The notes: a model not told the origin generated them from the sequence alone. DNA of 64,000 bases from Rathayibacter rathayi (GCF_004011095.1 NZ_CP028129.1:1550001-1614000), one strand, 5' to 3'; positions 51,609 through 61,297 are shown, numbered from the stretch's first letter. Made by a program: numbers and translations.

Positions 51609-52247
51609 ATGAGACTGACGAAACTCGAGCACGCGAGCGTCCTGATCGAGCGGGACGACGCCCGGCTCGTGATCGACCCCGGATCCTTCACGCGCCCCAT
51701 CGAGGGGACCGCCAACACAGTCGCCGTGGTGCTCACGCACGAGCACGCCGACCACTGGACCCCGGAGCAGCTGCGGCGCCTGCGCGACGCAGCCCCGTCA
51801 CTGCGGATCTTCGGGCCCGCCGGGGTCGCCGCCGCGGCCGAGGGCTTCGATGTCGAGACGGTCGCTGACGGCGATGTCGTGACAGTCGGCCCCTTCGAGC
51901 TGCGCTTCTGCGGCTCCCGGCACGCGGTGATCCACCGCAGCATTCCCGTCATCGACAACGTGGGCGTCCTGGTGAACGGACGCTTCTACTACGCCGGCGA
52001 CTCGTTCACAGTGCCCCAGGGCGTGAACGTGGAGGTCCTCGCGGCTCCCTCGGGCGCTCCGTGGATGAAGATCGCCGAGGCGATGGACTTCGTGCTCGCC
52101 ATCGCTCCTCGGCACGCGTTCGCGACCCACGAGCAGGTGCTCTCGGAGGCGGGGCGTGCGCTCGGCCACGACCGGCTCGGCTGGGCCGTCCGCGAGGGCG
52201 GCGGCGAGTACCACGCCCTCGAGCCGGGCGACGTGCTGGACCTCTGA
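51609..52247 (+). CDS. Metallo-beta-lactamase-fold hydrolase
   Basis: 212 residues from ATG 51609. Metal-binding motif LTHEHADHW, with YYAGDSF and a late His (FATHEQV) completing the site of the UlaG/YcbL-like group. The fold starts MRLTKLEHASVLIERDD. Substrate unknown; such proteins are often phosphodiesterases or lactonases. It converges with the Sua5-like gene at a shared strong hairpin. Confidence 0.85.
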   Translation: MRLTKLEHASVLIERDDARLVIDPGSFTRPIEGTANTVAVVLTHEHADHWTPEQLRRLRDAAPSLRIFGPAGVAAAAEGFDVETVADGDVVTVGPFELRFCGSRHAVIHRSIPVIDNVGVLVNGRFYYAGDSFTVPQGVNVEVLAAPSGAPWMKIAEAMDFVLAIAPRHAFATHEQVLSEAGRALGHDRLGWAVREGGGEYHALEPGDVLDL

Positions 52248-52256
52248 CGGCGGAAA

Positions 52257-52301
52257 CACACCGACGGCCGGGTCGCAGGCGCGCCCCGGCCGTCGGTTGT
52301 G
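52257..52301. terminator. Bidirectional terminator hairpin
   Basis: CACACCGACGGCCGGG (52257-52272) pairs with CCCGGCCGTCGGTTGTG (52285-52301), a stem of 16 bp with one bulged base. It lies between the convergent metallo-beta-lactamase and Sua5-like genes. Confidence 0.8.
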
Positions 52302-52309
52302 CTAGCGGG

Positions 52310-53089
52310 TCAGTAGTACTCGCCCTGGCGGTAGTCCCAGGAGTTGAACTGCTCGGCGAGGTTCAGCATGATGCGCTCGTAGTCGAGGCCGCGGCGGATG
52401 AGCACGGGGCCCGGGGTGATCGAGCGCTCGCCGCCCTGCACGGGGATGAGGGCGCCCGAGGCATCGACCATCGAGACCATGACGCCCTGCTCGTGGCGCG
52501 AGTTCTCGTCCTTGCCCGGCTGGATCGAGGCGACGTAGGAGTCGGCCGCGACGATCACGTCGGCCTCGTTCTCGATCCGCTCGCCGATGTTCGCGACACG
52601 GCCTCGGTTACCGACGCCCGAAGGGTTCGCCGAGCTGGCGAAGGTGAGGGTGCGGTCGCGCTCCCACATGATCGTGGCCAGCTGCTCGGCGGGGCGGCCG
52701 AAGCGGATGACGAAGCAGCTGGTGCCGCGTCCGTCACGGACCAGCTCACGGGCGTCCTCGTCGATCAGATCGACGGCCTCGGCCTTCCAGGGGAGGATGC
52801 AGCCGAGCAGGATGTCCTGCTCCCAGTGCTTGCGGTAAAACGCGAGCACCTCGTCGTTGAGCTCGGCGAGCTCGGTGAGCTGCTCGATGCTCGAGCAGAG
52901 CACGACGCCCGGCTTGTTGCGGTTGCGCTGCTTGGCCGAGAACTTGCGCTCCAGACCTGCTCCGTCGGTCGTCATCAGGATGTAGCCGACTTTGGTCGCG
53001 CAGACCACCAGTCCACCGGGAGCGGAGAGCGCGTCCACCGCTTCCGCAGGAACCTGCTCACGCCATTCGATCACCGTCGTGCTCGTCAT
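52310..53089 (-). CDS. Sua5/YciO/YrdC-family protein
   Basis: 259 residues from ATG 53089. The family includes L-threonylcarbamoyladenylate synthase (t6A tRNA modification). Motifs: KFSAKQRNRNKPGVVLCSSI (the KRPxxxP-like core), FASSANPSGVGNRGRVANIG (S(T/S)ANxSG) and TPGPVLIRRG near the end. It differs from typical TsaC in several segments (AFYRKHWEQDILLGCILPWK), so a paralogous role is possible. Confidence 0.78.
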   Translation of the reverse strand: MTSTTVIEWREQVPAEAVDALSAPGGLVVCATKVGYILMTTDGAGLERKFSAKQRNRNKPGVVLCSSIEQLTELAELNDEVLAFYRKHWEQDILLGCILPWKAEAVDLIDEDARELVRDGRGTSCFVIRFGRPAEQLATIMWERDRTLTFASSANPSGVGNRGRVANIGERIENEADVIVAADSYVASIQPGKDENSRHEQGVMVSMVDASGALIPVQGGERSITPGPVLIRRGLDYERIMLNLAEQFNSWDYRQGEYY

Positions 53090-53195
53090 TTTGTCCCTTT
53101 CGTGGTGTCCAAGATAGGCGGGGCCCGGCCGAGCGGAAGCCTAGCGGATGGCCTCCCGCCGGCGGAGGCCGCGTCGCCGCAGTCGGGCGGCAGGC

Positions 53196-53693
53196 TCAGG
53201 CGAGCGCCGTGAGCGAGCCGCGTGCGAGCGTGTTGATCGTCAGGTGAAAGCCGACCAGCGAGGCCGGCGTCGACTCGTCGACCGGCAGCGACGTCACTCC
53301 CAGCGCGTGCACCGTGAAGAGGTAGCGGTGCACACGGTCGCCCGGCGGGGGCGCCGCACCGGCGTACGCGAGCGACCCGAGGTCGTTCAGTGATGGGCGC
53401 CCGACGCCCGTCGAGCCGGCGATCAGCTCGGTGACGTCCTTCGGAATGTCAACCAGGACCCAGTGGTGGATCCCGCCGAGGGTCGGCGCATCAGGGTCGA
53501 ACACGGTGACCGCGTAGGACTGCGTCCCCTCGGGGCCGGTACTCCAGCGCAGGGACGGGCTGATACTGCCGCTGGCCTGGGCATCGGCGAGCCGCTCGCC
53601 GTCGATCATGTCGTCGCTGAACACCTCCAGCGGTGCCGCGGCGGGCAAGAAGCCGAGCGGGTGCGGAGGCGTGCTCCTGGTCCAATCGATCAT
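53196..53693 (-). CDS. YbhB/YbcL-family (PEBP, Raf kinase inhibitor-like) protein
   Basis: 165 residues from ATG 53693. Phosphatidylethanolamine-binding-protein fold with motifs ISPSLRWSTGPEGTQSYAVT, FDPDAPTLGGIHHWVLVDIP and PGDRVHRYLFTVHAL. Bacterial members are cytosolic and of uncertain function. It follows the MFS gene by 23 bases and is probably cotranscribed. Confidence 0.9.
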   Translation of the reverse strand: MIDWTRSTPPHPLGFLPAAAPLEVFSDDMIDGERLADAQASGSISPSLRWSTGPEGTQSYAVTVFDPDAPTLGGIHHWVLVDIPKDVTELIAGSTGVGRPSLNDLGSLAYAGAAPPPGDRVHRYLFTVHALGVTSLPVDESTPASLVGFHLTINTLARGSLTALA

Positions 53694-53716
53694 GTCGTTC
53701 TCCTGTTCTTCGTCGA

Positions 53717-54961
53717 TCACTCCGCTGTCGCGGAGGCGGTTCTCCTTCTCCCCTGGCTTCGCATCGAGAGTGCCCCGAGCGTCTGCGCGAGAACCGCGAG
53801 GACGATGAGGACGACGAGAGTGGGCGCCGTCCCTCCCGTGAGAGGAATGAGGACACCGGCGCTGACGAGCAGGACCGCCTGGAGAATTCCCTGGTTCCGC
53901 TCCAGTCCACGCATCACCGTGACCCGAGCGCCGTCGTCGAACCCGTTCATCGCGGGAGCGAGAGCGATCATCGTCGCGGGCCGAACGAAGCCGCCCGCGA
54001 TCCCGAGAAGGGCGAGGCCTGCGATCAAGGCTCCTAGGACGCCGAGTGCGGTCAGGGTGAGCCCGACCACCTGGGTGAGCGCAGTGAGGCGGAATACCAG
54101 GGGCGTGCCGGCGATGAGCGGGGAGAGTCGGGCGGCGGCGAGGCCGGCCAGGGTGTAGAGGCCCAGCACCACGCCGAACGCGGGGAGCGTCAGCCGCAGC
54201 TCCTGGAAGAGCAGCAGCGGCACGACGAAGGTGTAGGCAGCGAGCAGGACGGCGCGGTTCACGGAGTAATAGAGGGACCAGAAGCTCACTGCCGCGGGCA
54301 GCACGGCCGGTCGTGCGGTGTGCTTTCTCCCTCCTGCGGAAACCTGCGCGCCGAGCGGCAGGCGCGCGAGGAGCGCTACGGCCAGCGCACCGCACGAGAC
54401 CAGCGCACTGAGCAGGAACGGCAGCCGGTCCCAGAGCGCGAGTGAGGCGGCTCCGATCACTCCCGCACCGAAGGAGGCGAGGAACATCCCGCTCTGCACC
54501 GCCGTCTCCTGTCGGCGCGCGTCGGCCCCGGCCCGGAGGGACGACGCCAGTGCGGCGTCGCGGCCCGCCGTCAGCGCGAAGCCGCAGCCGGCGAGCAGCT
54601 GACTGACCACGACGGCGACCGGGTCGGCGTCCAGCACGATCACCACGAGGCCCAGCGCCTTCACGCCCTCTCCGACGACGAGCGCACCCGACGAGGACAG
54701 CCGGCGCGTAAGCGGCGAGAGCGGGCCGTCGGCGAGTGCCGCCACCACCGCGTAGAGCGCGAGGAGCAGCGCCACGGCGAGGATCGGGTAGCCCCGCGCG
54801 AGCAGGAAGACCGCGACCACGGGCAGGTGGAAATAGGCGCGCGAGACGATCCGGTAAACGGTGATGAGCGCGGCGGCGCTCCGCCCGCGCACGAGGTCCG
54901 TGCGGTGACCCTCAGGCAAGGGCGGGCACGACGACACGCAGAGAGTCGGCGCCGAGATCAC
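53717..54961 (-). CDS. MFS-type transporter
   Basis: 414 residues from GTG 54961. About twelve hydrophobic segments (HLPVVAVFLLARGYPILAVA, ALVVGEGVKALGLVVIVLDA, SFWSLYYSVNRAVLLAAYTF and others). The motif-A-like loop is poorly conserved, and GLERNQGILQAVLLVSAGVL lies late. Substrate unknown. The gene is divergent from the M20 peptidase gene. Confidence 0.78.
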   Translation of the reverse strand: MISAPTLCVSSCPPLPEGHRTDLVRGRSAAALITVYRIVSRAYFHLPVVAVFLLARGYPILAVALLLALYAVVAALADGPLSPLTRRLSSSGALVVGEGVKALGLVVIVLDADPVAVVVSQLLAGCGFALTAGRDAALASSLRAGADARRQETAVQSGMFLASFGAGVIGAASLALWDRLPFLLSALVSCGALAVALLARLPLGAQVSAGGRKHTARPAVLPAAVSFWSLYYSVNRAVLLAAYTFVVPLLLFQELRLTLPAFGVVLGLYTLAGLAAARLSPLIAGTPLVFRLTALTQVVGLTLTALGVLGALIAGLALLGIAGGFVRPATMIALAPAMNGFDDGARVTVMRGLERNQGILQAVLLVSAGVLIPLTGGTAPTLVVLIVLAVLAQTLGALSMRSQGRRRTASATAE

Positions 54962-55162
54962 CCTGCCGTACGATGGACGCGCCTCCCACTCATGCCAGCT
55001 TCGTGCCGACAATGCGCCACTTTCGGAACGAATGGCCGCGCTCTGCGGCACGACCGGTTTCCGAGGTCCGGCACCCGCCCGCAGCCGGCTCCTGCGTCCA
55101 CTCCACTTTCACGACGTGTCAGAGGAACCGGGCGGCCTGCGGCGCCGAAGTAGGCTGACCCG

Positions 55163-56515
55163 GTGACGACGACCGCGCTCGAGCGCTTCCAGGCCCTATT
55201 GCGCATCGAGACGGTGTCCCACACGGACGAGACGGCCACGGACTGGAGCCGCTTCAATGCGTTCCGCGAACTCGTCGCCGCCCTCTATCCGGCGCTGCAC
55301 GCGGCGCTGGAGTTCGAGACCGTCGCCGGACACTCCCTCCTCTGGCGCTGGCGCGGCGAGGAGCCGGGCGAGCCGGCCGTGCTGATGGCGCACTACGACG
55401 TGGTCAGTGTCACGGCGTCGGAGTGGTCGCAGGACCCGTTCGCCGCCGCCACCGTCGTCGGTACCGACGGGCGCACCTCCGTGGTGGGTCGCGGTGCTCT
55501 CGACGACAAGGGCTCTCTCATCGCCCTCCTCGAGGCGGTCGAGGCCGCCGTGCTGCGCGGCGAGCGACCCCGGAACGACGTGTACCTCCTCTCCACCCAC
55601 AATGAGGAGACGGCCGGCGACGGCGCCCCCTCGGTCGTGACCCTGCTGGGCGCGCGCGGCGTCAGTCCCCGCCTGGTGCTCGACGAGGGTGGCAACGTGC
55701 GGCGCGGCATTCTGCCCGGCGTCACCACTCCGATCGCCGTGATCGGTGTTACCGAGCGCGGGATCATGAACCTCGAGCTGACCTGCCGCGACGTCGGCGG
55801 CCACGCCTCCGCTCCGCCGCCCCCGCCCGGCCTGCTCGCGACCCAGCGGCTCGCCCGCGCGATCCACCGCCTGACCGAGAACCCGTTCCCCTCCACCCTC
55901 CCCGAACCGATCGCCGAGCTGGTGCGCGCCGCCGCCGACCACGCGGACGCGGCCCACGCCGTCTGGTATGCGCGCCCTCACGAGCATCCGGACGCCGTCA
56001 TCGGCGCGCTCGCCGCCCACTCCAACCGCGCGGCCGCGATGCTGCGGACGACCGTGGCGATCACCGAGCTGCGCGGCAGCACCGGCGCGAATGTCCTCGC
56101 CTCCACCGCCAGCGCCACCGCAAACGTCCGGATCAACCCGGGCGGCACCGTCGCAGGGGTGGTCGAACGCATCCGCGCCGTCATCGACGACCCCGAGGTC
56201 GAGATCGAGGTGAAGGTCGCGCACGAGCCCTCCCCCGTCTCCCCCACCGGCGAGCCCGGCGACGGCGGACCGTACGACCTGCTCCGGGCCGTCGTGCAGG
56301 AGTCGTTCCCGGAGGCGGTCGTCGCACCGTACGTGCAGACCGGCGGCAGCGACGCGCGCCACTTCCACGCGATCAGCGACAACGTGTACCGCTTCATCCC
56401 GTTCGAGATCAGCCCGCGACAGCAGCTCGGGATCCACGGGGTCGACGAGTCGGTCGAGGTCGAGCAGTTCGAGCGCGCCATCGGTTTTTATGCGCGGCTG
56501 CTCAGGCGACTCTGA
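55163..56515 (+). CDS. M20-family metallopeptidase
   Basis: 450 residues from GTG 55163. Zinc-dependent exopeptidase: metal-site segments VLMAHYDVVSV and VVGRGALDDKGSLIALLEAV, catalytic Glu in STHNEETAGDGA, and SDARHFHAISDNVYRFIPFE with the last metal His near the C-terminus. The dimerisation domain starts around GVTERGIMNLELTCRDVGGH. It is probably a dipeptidase or carboxypeptidase in the cytoplasm. Confidence 0.9.
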   Translation: MTTTALERFQALLRIETVSHTDETATDWSRFNAFRELVAALYPALHAALEFETVAGHSLLWRWRGEEPGEPAVLMAHYDVVSVTASEWSQDPFAAATVVGTDGRTSVVGRGALDDKGSLIALLEAVEAAVLRGERPRNDVYLLSTHNEETAGDGAPSVVTLLGARGVSPRLVLDEGGNVRRGILPGVTTPIAVIGVTERGIMNLELTCRDVGGHASAPPPPPGLLATQRLARAIHRLTENPFPSTLPEPIAELVRAAADHADAAHAVWYARPHEHPDAVIGALAAHSNRAAAMLRTTVAITELRGSTGANVLASTASATANVRINPGGTVAGVVERIRAVIDDPEVEIEVKVAHEPSPVSPTGEPGDGGPYDLLRAVVQESFPEAVVAPYVQTGGSDARHFHAISDNVYRFIPFEISPRQQLGIHGVDESVEVEQFERAIGFYARLLRRL

Positions 56516-56733
56516 CGGCGCTGGCAACATCCCGGGTGCGGGTGGCATCCCGGGGTGGGGCGGAGGCGGGGAACCTGGGAGAAGCGTTCGATGACGCGCC
56601 GACCGGTGTTGGCCGGGTGTTCATCCCGCAATGATGGACTGGTTCCAGCGGGGTCGCCTCCGCTGAGACAGTGCGCAAGTGCCGACGTCGGGTCGCGTGA
56701 TCCGGCCCCCGCCGATCGTGGAACCCGAGGATC

Positions 56734-57687
56734 ATGTCCCTCCGCCAGGCCGAGTATCCCCGGCCCAACCACTTCATCCTTCACCTGAGCGACACCCACT
56801 TCATTGCCGGAGACGGCGGCCTGTACGGCTCTGACGTCGACAGCGAGGCCCAGCTGCGGCTCCTGTTCGAGGAGCTGGAGCAGTCCGGCGGACGCCCCGA
56901 AGCGATCGTCATCACGGGCGACCTGGCCGATAAGGGTGAACCGGCGGCGTACGCGAAGCTGCGCGCCGTCGTCGAGCCCGCGGCTGCCCGCCTCGGTGCC
57001 GAGGTGATCTGGGTGATGGGCAACCACGACGATCGCGGCGCCTTTCGCTCGGGACTGCTCGACCAGCTCCCGACTACGCAGCCGGTCGACCGGGTGCACG
57101 ACGTGAACGGCCTGCGGATCATCGCACTCGACTCCACCATCCCCGGCGCCCACTACGGCGAGATCTCGGGCGCCCAGCTCGACTGGCTCGCGGAGGAGCT
57201 CTCCAGCCCGGCCCCGCACGGCACGATCCTGGCTCTGCACCACCCGCCGGTGCCGAGCGTCCTGGACCTGTCGGTGCTCGTGGAGCTGCGCGACCAGCCC
57301 GCGCTCGCGGAGGTGCTCGAGGGTTCCGACGTCCGCAGCATCATCGCGGGCCACCTGCACTACTCCTCGACCGCGATGTTCGCCGGCATCCCCGTCTCGG
57401 TCGCCTCGGCCACCTGCTACACCCAGGACTTAAATGTGCCGGTCGGAGCGACCCGCGCCCGCAATGGGGCGCAGGCCTTCAACCTGGTCCACGTCTACGA
57501 CGACACGGTGCTGCACTCGGTGGTGCCGATCGGGGCGTCGACCGAGGTGTCCTACGTCTCGGCTGTCGAAACGCAGCGGATCCTCGCGGACCACGGCATC
57601 GAGATCGCGGCGACGGCTCCGGCTCTGGTGACGCGCGACGCCGCGCTGTATCCGCCACTCGTGGAGCCGGTGGGCGCGAGCGCGTAG
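56734..57687 (+). CDS. Metallophosphoesterase (CpdA/Icc-like)
   Basis: 317 residues from ATG 56734. Calcineurin-like motifs in order: [16 protein letters not shown] (DxH), [13 protein letters not shown] (GD), [12 protein letters not shown] (GNHD), LALHHPPVP and [10 protein letters not shown] (GHxH). This set is typical of class III cyclic-nucleotide phosphodiesterases such as CpdA and Rv0805. The substrate (cAMP or another phosphodiester) is not certain. Its stop lies 20 bases before the repeat array. Confidence 0.88.
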   Translation: MSLRQAEYPRPNHFILHLSDTHFIAGDGGLYGSDVDSEAQLRLLFEELEQSGGRPEAIVITGDLADKGEPAAYAKLRAVVEPAAARLGAEVIWVMGNHDDRGAFRSGLLDQLPTTQPVDRVHDVNGLRIIALDSTIPGAHYGEISGAQLDWLAEELSSPAPHGTILALHHPPVPSVLDLSVLVELRDQPALAEVLEGSDVRSIIAGHLHYSSTAMFAGIPVSVASATCYTQDLNVPVGATRARNGAQAFNLVHVYDDTVLHSVVPIGASTEVSYVSAVETQRILADHGIEIAATAPALVTRDAALYPPLVEPVGASA

Positions 57688-57771
57688 GGGCGGCCGGGGC
57701 GCTCGGCGTGCGATCTGCAGGCCCCCGTCCGATTCGCAGGGCCCTGTCCGATCCGCAGGGGATTTACCACA

Positions 57772-57783
57772 GAGAACGCTCTC
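57772..57783. promoter_or_regulatory. Palindrome GAGAACGCTCTC, LacI-operator-like
   Basis: Near-perfect palindrome at the centre of repeat module A. It has the shape of LacI/GalR-family operators with a central CG. Binding is not shown. Confidence 0.4.
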
Positions 57784-57946
57784 ATCCGCGATAAGGAAGG
57801 GCGACGGTCGAGATCTCCTGCGAATCGCACGCTTCCCTGCACACCGTACTTTTCCGCGGGGCAGTCCGATTAGCAGGGGTTCGTCCGATTAGCAGGGGCC
57901 TGTCTGGTTTTCAGGGGTAGGTGCGATTAGCAGGGGATTGGTACCG

Positions 57947-57958
57947 GAGAGCGCTCTC
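57947..57958. promoter_or_regulatory. Palindrome GAGAGCGCTCTC, LacI-operator-like
   Basis: Perfect 12-bp palindrome at the centre of repeat module B, flanked symmetrically by inverted 19-bp repeats. It matches the general form of LacI-family operators in actinobacteria. No LacI-type gene is in the window. Confidence 0.45.
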
Positions 57959-58111
57959 GTCCGCCTGCACAAGGCACGGCGGTTCAGATCCCCTGCGAAT
58001 CGCACAGGGGCCTGCGAATCGCACAGGGGCCTGCGAATCGCACGGAGGCCTGCGAATCGCACGGCGCGCGGGCAGGCGTCCGCGCCTGGCGCCGACGGCC
58101 CGCCCCAGCGC

Positions 58112-59656
58112 TCAGTCCTCGCGCTCCCAGGGGGCCGGGATCGGGTAGTACTCCTCGAGGAACCCGATGACGGCCTTGGTGCGCGCCTCCGCCGAGATCT
58201 CGGGGAAGCTGCCGTCGTTGAGGCAAAAGAAGTCGACTCCGCGGTTCTTCAGGAGCTTGCGCATGTCCTTCAGGCCCTGGTGCATCGTCGTGTCGACATA
58301 CTTCACGGCGGCATTCTCCTGCACCACCGCGCGCCCGGTCATCAGCGCGTAGTAATGGTAGAGCGAGTTGGTGACGGAGACGTCGCTCGCCGAGCGGAAG
58401 CGACTAGCCGCCGTCGCGGTGAACTCCGGCTCGAACTCGGCCTCCAGCTCGGCCATCACGCTCTTGCGGAGCGGAGTGGCGGCGTGCTCGAGGTGGCGCG
58501 TCGTCATCGCCCCGAAGCGCTCGCGCAGTAGGCGCCGGTTGACGCGGGCCGCGTTCTCGAAGCCGCTGCGCGAGGCGTTGGAGTCGCCCATGCCGATGCG
58601 CGTGGTCGCCTCGATGAACTTGGTGATGCCTCCGGGCGAGAAGAAGATCGACGGATCGACCGGACGCCCGAAGAACATGTCGTCGTTGGAGTAGAGGAAG
58701 TGCTCCGCCAGACCCGGGATGCGGTGCAGCTGGCTCTCGACGGCGTGGGAGTTGTGGGTGGGCAGCACGGAGAGGTCGCGGAAGTGGTCCTCGCTGCGCA
58801 CGAGCGTCACGTCGGGGTGCTCGTCGAGCCAGCGCGGGCGCGGGGAGTCGGTGACGATGTAGATGCGCCGGATCCACGGGGCATACATGTAGACGCTGCG
58901 CAGGGCATACTTCAGTTCGTCGATCTGGCGGAAGCGCGCGGGGGCGTCGTCGCCCTCGCCCACCACGTAGCTGGACATCCGGGCCGCGCGGGCGCGCTGG
59001 AATTCGAGATCGGTGCCGTCCACCCACGAAAACACAATGTCGATCTCAAAGCGGATGTCGCTGACCAACGGCTCGAACATGCCCTCGAACGTCGGCCAGG
59101 TGCGGCCGTAGGCCTCGACGTGCGCGTCGATCGCCTCGGCGACGGGAAGGCTGTTGCGCATCAGCGCGTTCTCGGCGGGAGTGATGATTTCCTCCTCGCC
59201 GACCTTCCACAGCTCCAGGCGGACCCCACTCCGGGCGCCGTAGCGCAGCGATCCGGTGGAGGAGACGCGCGGGCGGAACAGCTTGAACACGGCGGCGCGC
59301 GGATATGGCGCCAGAACCCCCTCGGCCAGCAACTGCGGCGGGGTGCCGCGCTTGTCGACGGTCTTCGTGTAAAAGGGTTCGGTCGCGAAGGCGCGAGCAA
59401 GCAGCGTCGCCAGCTCCGCGCCCAGCATGCGGTCGACCGCGAGGAACGGCGAACCGTTGGTGCCGCGAATGAGGCGGTAGGGGAATTCGGCGGCGTCGAG
59501 GACCTCGCCGATCGCGATCAAGTCTTCGGTCCAGGCCGCGCGCGGCGTCGTACTCGAGTTCACCAGCGAGAACAGGCCGGCATGGACCACGACGTCGTCG
59601 CGGTCGAAGTGGCGCGGGCGCAGGAGCGGTGACGGAAGAGCACGGACAGAAGGCAT
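58112..59656 (-). CDS. Stealth-family (sugar-phosphate transferase) protein
   Basis: 514 residues from ATG 59656. Stealth proteins transfer hexose-1-phosphate to build capsule or cell-wall polysaccharides. Conserved regions: CR1 FEIDIVFSWVDGTDLEFQRA; CR2 ARFRQIDELKYALRSVYMYA, then IRRIYIVTD; CR3 around LPTHNSHAVESQLHRIPGLA; FLYSNDDMFFGRPV; and a C-terminal CR4-like part. No membrane helix is seen. The gene follows the CYTH-CHAD gene on the same strand, 44 bases away, and converges on the metallophosphoesterase gene across the repeat array. Confidence 0.9.
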   Translation of the reverse strand: MPSVRALPSPLLRPRHFDRDDVVVHAGLFSLVNSSTTPRAAWTEDLIAIGEVLDAAEFPYRLIRGTNGSPFLAVDRMLGAELATLLARAFATEPFYTKTVDKRGTPPQLLAEGVLAPYPRAAVFKLFRPRVSSTGSLRYGARSGVRLELWKVGEEEIITPAENALMRNSLPVAEAIDAHVEAYGRTWPTFEGMFEPLVSDIRFEIDIVFSWVDGTDLEFQRARAARMSSYVVGEGDDAPARFRQIDELKYALRSVYMYAPWIRRIYIVTDSPRPRWLDEHPDVTLVRSEDHFRDLSVLPTHNSHAVESQLHRIPGLAEHFLYSNDDMFFGRPVDPSIFFSPGGITKFIEATTRIGMGDSNASRSGFENAARVNRRLLRERFGAMTTRHLEHAATPLRKSVMAELEAEFEPEFTATAASRFRSASDVSVTNSLYHYYALMTGRAVVQENAAVKYVDTTMHQGLKDMRKLLKNRGVDFFCLNDGSFPEISAEARTKAVIGFLEEYYPIPAPWERED

Positions 59657-59700
59657 GATTCACATTATCCGCCGTGGATTTCGTGTGTGTGACCGGGCCG

Positions 59701-61221
59701 TCAGCTTGACAGCGACTCCAGACGGGTCATCGCCTTCTCGGCGACCTTCGCGGTCCGGCGGGCGCGATGCCGCTCCTCGGCCGCGACGACACCGAGCGCG
59801 AAGGCGCCCTCGCCGCTGCGGTCGGCCTGGTCGAGGATCAGCGCGCGAGCGGCGAGCGCGTCGCGCTCCTCCCCCAGCGCGTCCGCGAGGTCCTCAGCCG
59901 CCTCGGCGAGCGAGCGTCGGCGAGCACCGACTGCCTCGGGGACGACCGCACGCCAGGCCTCAACGGTGTAGCGGAGCCGCTTCGCCGCCTTCCGCAGGTC
60001 GTGCCGGGCCTCGAGCGAGCCGCCCAACATCGTCGCGCGGGCGTCCGCGATCCGCGAGAGCTCCTTCGCGACCGAGCGACGCACCAGCGCCGTCGCGCTC
60101 GAGTTCGCCTTGGCGGTGCGGGGCGGATCGGCGAGCAGGACGTCGAGCGAGGCGAGGAGCGCGAGGTAGCGGCCGCCGCGCAGGGTGCGGGCGACGCGGC
60201 GCAGCGCTGCCGCGTGCCTCCGCTCGATCTCCTCCAGTAGAGCGGAGGGGACGCTCGGAGCGCCCTGGACTGCGGCGAGGGACGCGCGGAACCTGTCGGT
60301 GAGTACCTCCTGATCGCGGGCGGCGCCGAGGACACCGCCGAGCCAGCGCAGTTCGTCGCGCACGGGATCGGTGGCTGCGCGATCGAGCACGGAGCGGGAG
60401 GCGGCGAGAACGGAGCGGAGCCGGCGGGTGAGTACGCGCATCCGGTGCAGGGCGTCGTCGGCCTCGAGGCGCACGCAGGGGTCCACGGCGCGCAGCTCCC
60501 GCAGGAGTGAGCGGACCGCGGCGAGCGCCGCCTCCCCGCCGTCGCGCGGATCCGGAACCGGCTCGTCGATCGGGCCGCCCGTGGCTCGGGCAAGCTTGGA
60601 GGCGCTCGCGGCCGGGCGGGCGCCCGCGGCGAGCAGGCGCTGCTCGATCGCGTCGAGGATCCGCTCCCCCTCCTCTCCCGGGACGTCGACCAGCTCGACC
60701 TCCCACTCCCGCCAGCGCCGCTCGCGTCCAGTGCGCTGGTCGCGCGCAATCACCAGGTCGTCGGCGATCTCGGCGAGCTGTCTGCCTCGGGAATCGACGA
60801 CGCGGGTGACCGAGCGGACGGTCTCAAGCAGCGCCAGCGGCTCCAGCGGTGCGCGCCCGACCTGGCCGAGCACGGACTCGCGCACGACGGACGGCACAGT
60901 CCGCGAGGGCGTGAGATCCGAATGGATCTCGGTGCGGCCCGAGGAGCCGGGCAGTTTGACGTGCCAGCCCTGGTCGGCTCCGCCTTCGCGACGGCGCAGC
61001 GTGATGCGCGCCCGGGAGAGCGCGCGGTCGAGGGTGTCGAAGTATTCGGCGTGGAGCGTCACCGGCTGCTCGGCGCGCGCGGTCGCCACGATCCCGGCGC
61101 CGGCGAGGTCGGGGAGGCGGGTGTCGGCGTCCACGTCGTACTTGCGCTCGACCTCGGTCTGCACCCTCCGCCCGCCGCTCGCCGGGGACGTCGCCGACTC
61201 GTTCTCCGCACCGCTGGCCAT
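59701..61221 (-). CDS. CYTH and CHAD domain protein
   Basis: 506 residues. The N-terminal CYTH domain (about residues 20-210) begins with the metal/triphosphate motif QTEVERKYDVD (ExExK-type) and has Arg/Lys-rich strands such as ARITLRRREGGADQGWHVKL. The C-terminal CHAD domain (about 230-500) is helical with conserved His/Arg positions: DDALHRMRVLTRRLRSVLAA and EARHDLRKAAKRLRYTVEAW. Such fusions act on or bind inorganic polyphosphate or tripolyphosphate. ATG 61221 is divergent from the oligopeptidase gene with 76 bases between. Confidence 0.92.
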   Translation of the reverse strand: MASGAENESATSPASGGRRVQTEVERKYDVDADTRLPDLAGAGIVATARAEQPVTLHAEYFDTLDRALSRARITLRRREGGADQGWHVKLPGSSGRTEIHSDLTPSRTVPSVVRESVLGQVGRAPLEPLALLETVRSVTRVVDSRGRQLAEIADDLVIARDQRTGRERRWREWEVELVDVPGEEGERILDAIEQRLLAAGARPAASASKLARATGGPIDEPVPDPRDGGEAALAAVRSLLRELRAVDPCVRLEADDALHRMRVLTRRLRSVLAASRSVLDRAATDPVRDELRWLGGVLGAARDQEVLTDRFRASLAAVQGAPSVPSALLEEIERRHAAALRRVARTLRGGRYLALLASLDVLLADPPRTAKANSSATALVRRSVAKELSRIADARATMLGGSLEARHDLRKAAKRLRYTVEAWRAVVPEAVGARRRSLAEAAEDLADALGEERDALAARALILDQADRSGEGAFALGVVAAEERHRARRTAKVAEKAMTRLESLSS

Positions 61222-61297
61222 GCTCCATTGTGGTCACGCTCGGCGCCTGCCGGGCACCCCGGGGCGGCCCGGCGCGCCCTCGCCCTAGGCTGGAGCG

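Larger units (their letters stand above)
57708..58062. repeat. Two-module array of 19-bp-period inverted repeats
   Basis: Unit consensus is GTSCGATTMGCAGG plus five linker bases, period exactly 19. Module A: forward units at 57708, 57727 and 57746, a 12-bp palindrome at 57772, a reverse unit (CCTGCGAATCGCAC) at 57817 and a worn one at 57836. Module B: forward units at 57864, 57883, 57902 (worn) and 57921, a palindrome at 57947, and reverse units at 57992, 58011, 58030 and 58049. In both modules the last forward unit starts 26 bases before the palindrome and the first reverse unit starts 45 bases after its start. The array fills the gap between two convergent genes and no gene is seen in it. 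Confidence 0.95.

Noticed and set aside
57708..58062. CRISPR array
   Set aside because: The repeats are 14 bp with 5-bp linkers, occur in both orientations and have no unique spacers; no cas gene is nearby.
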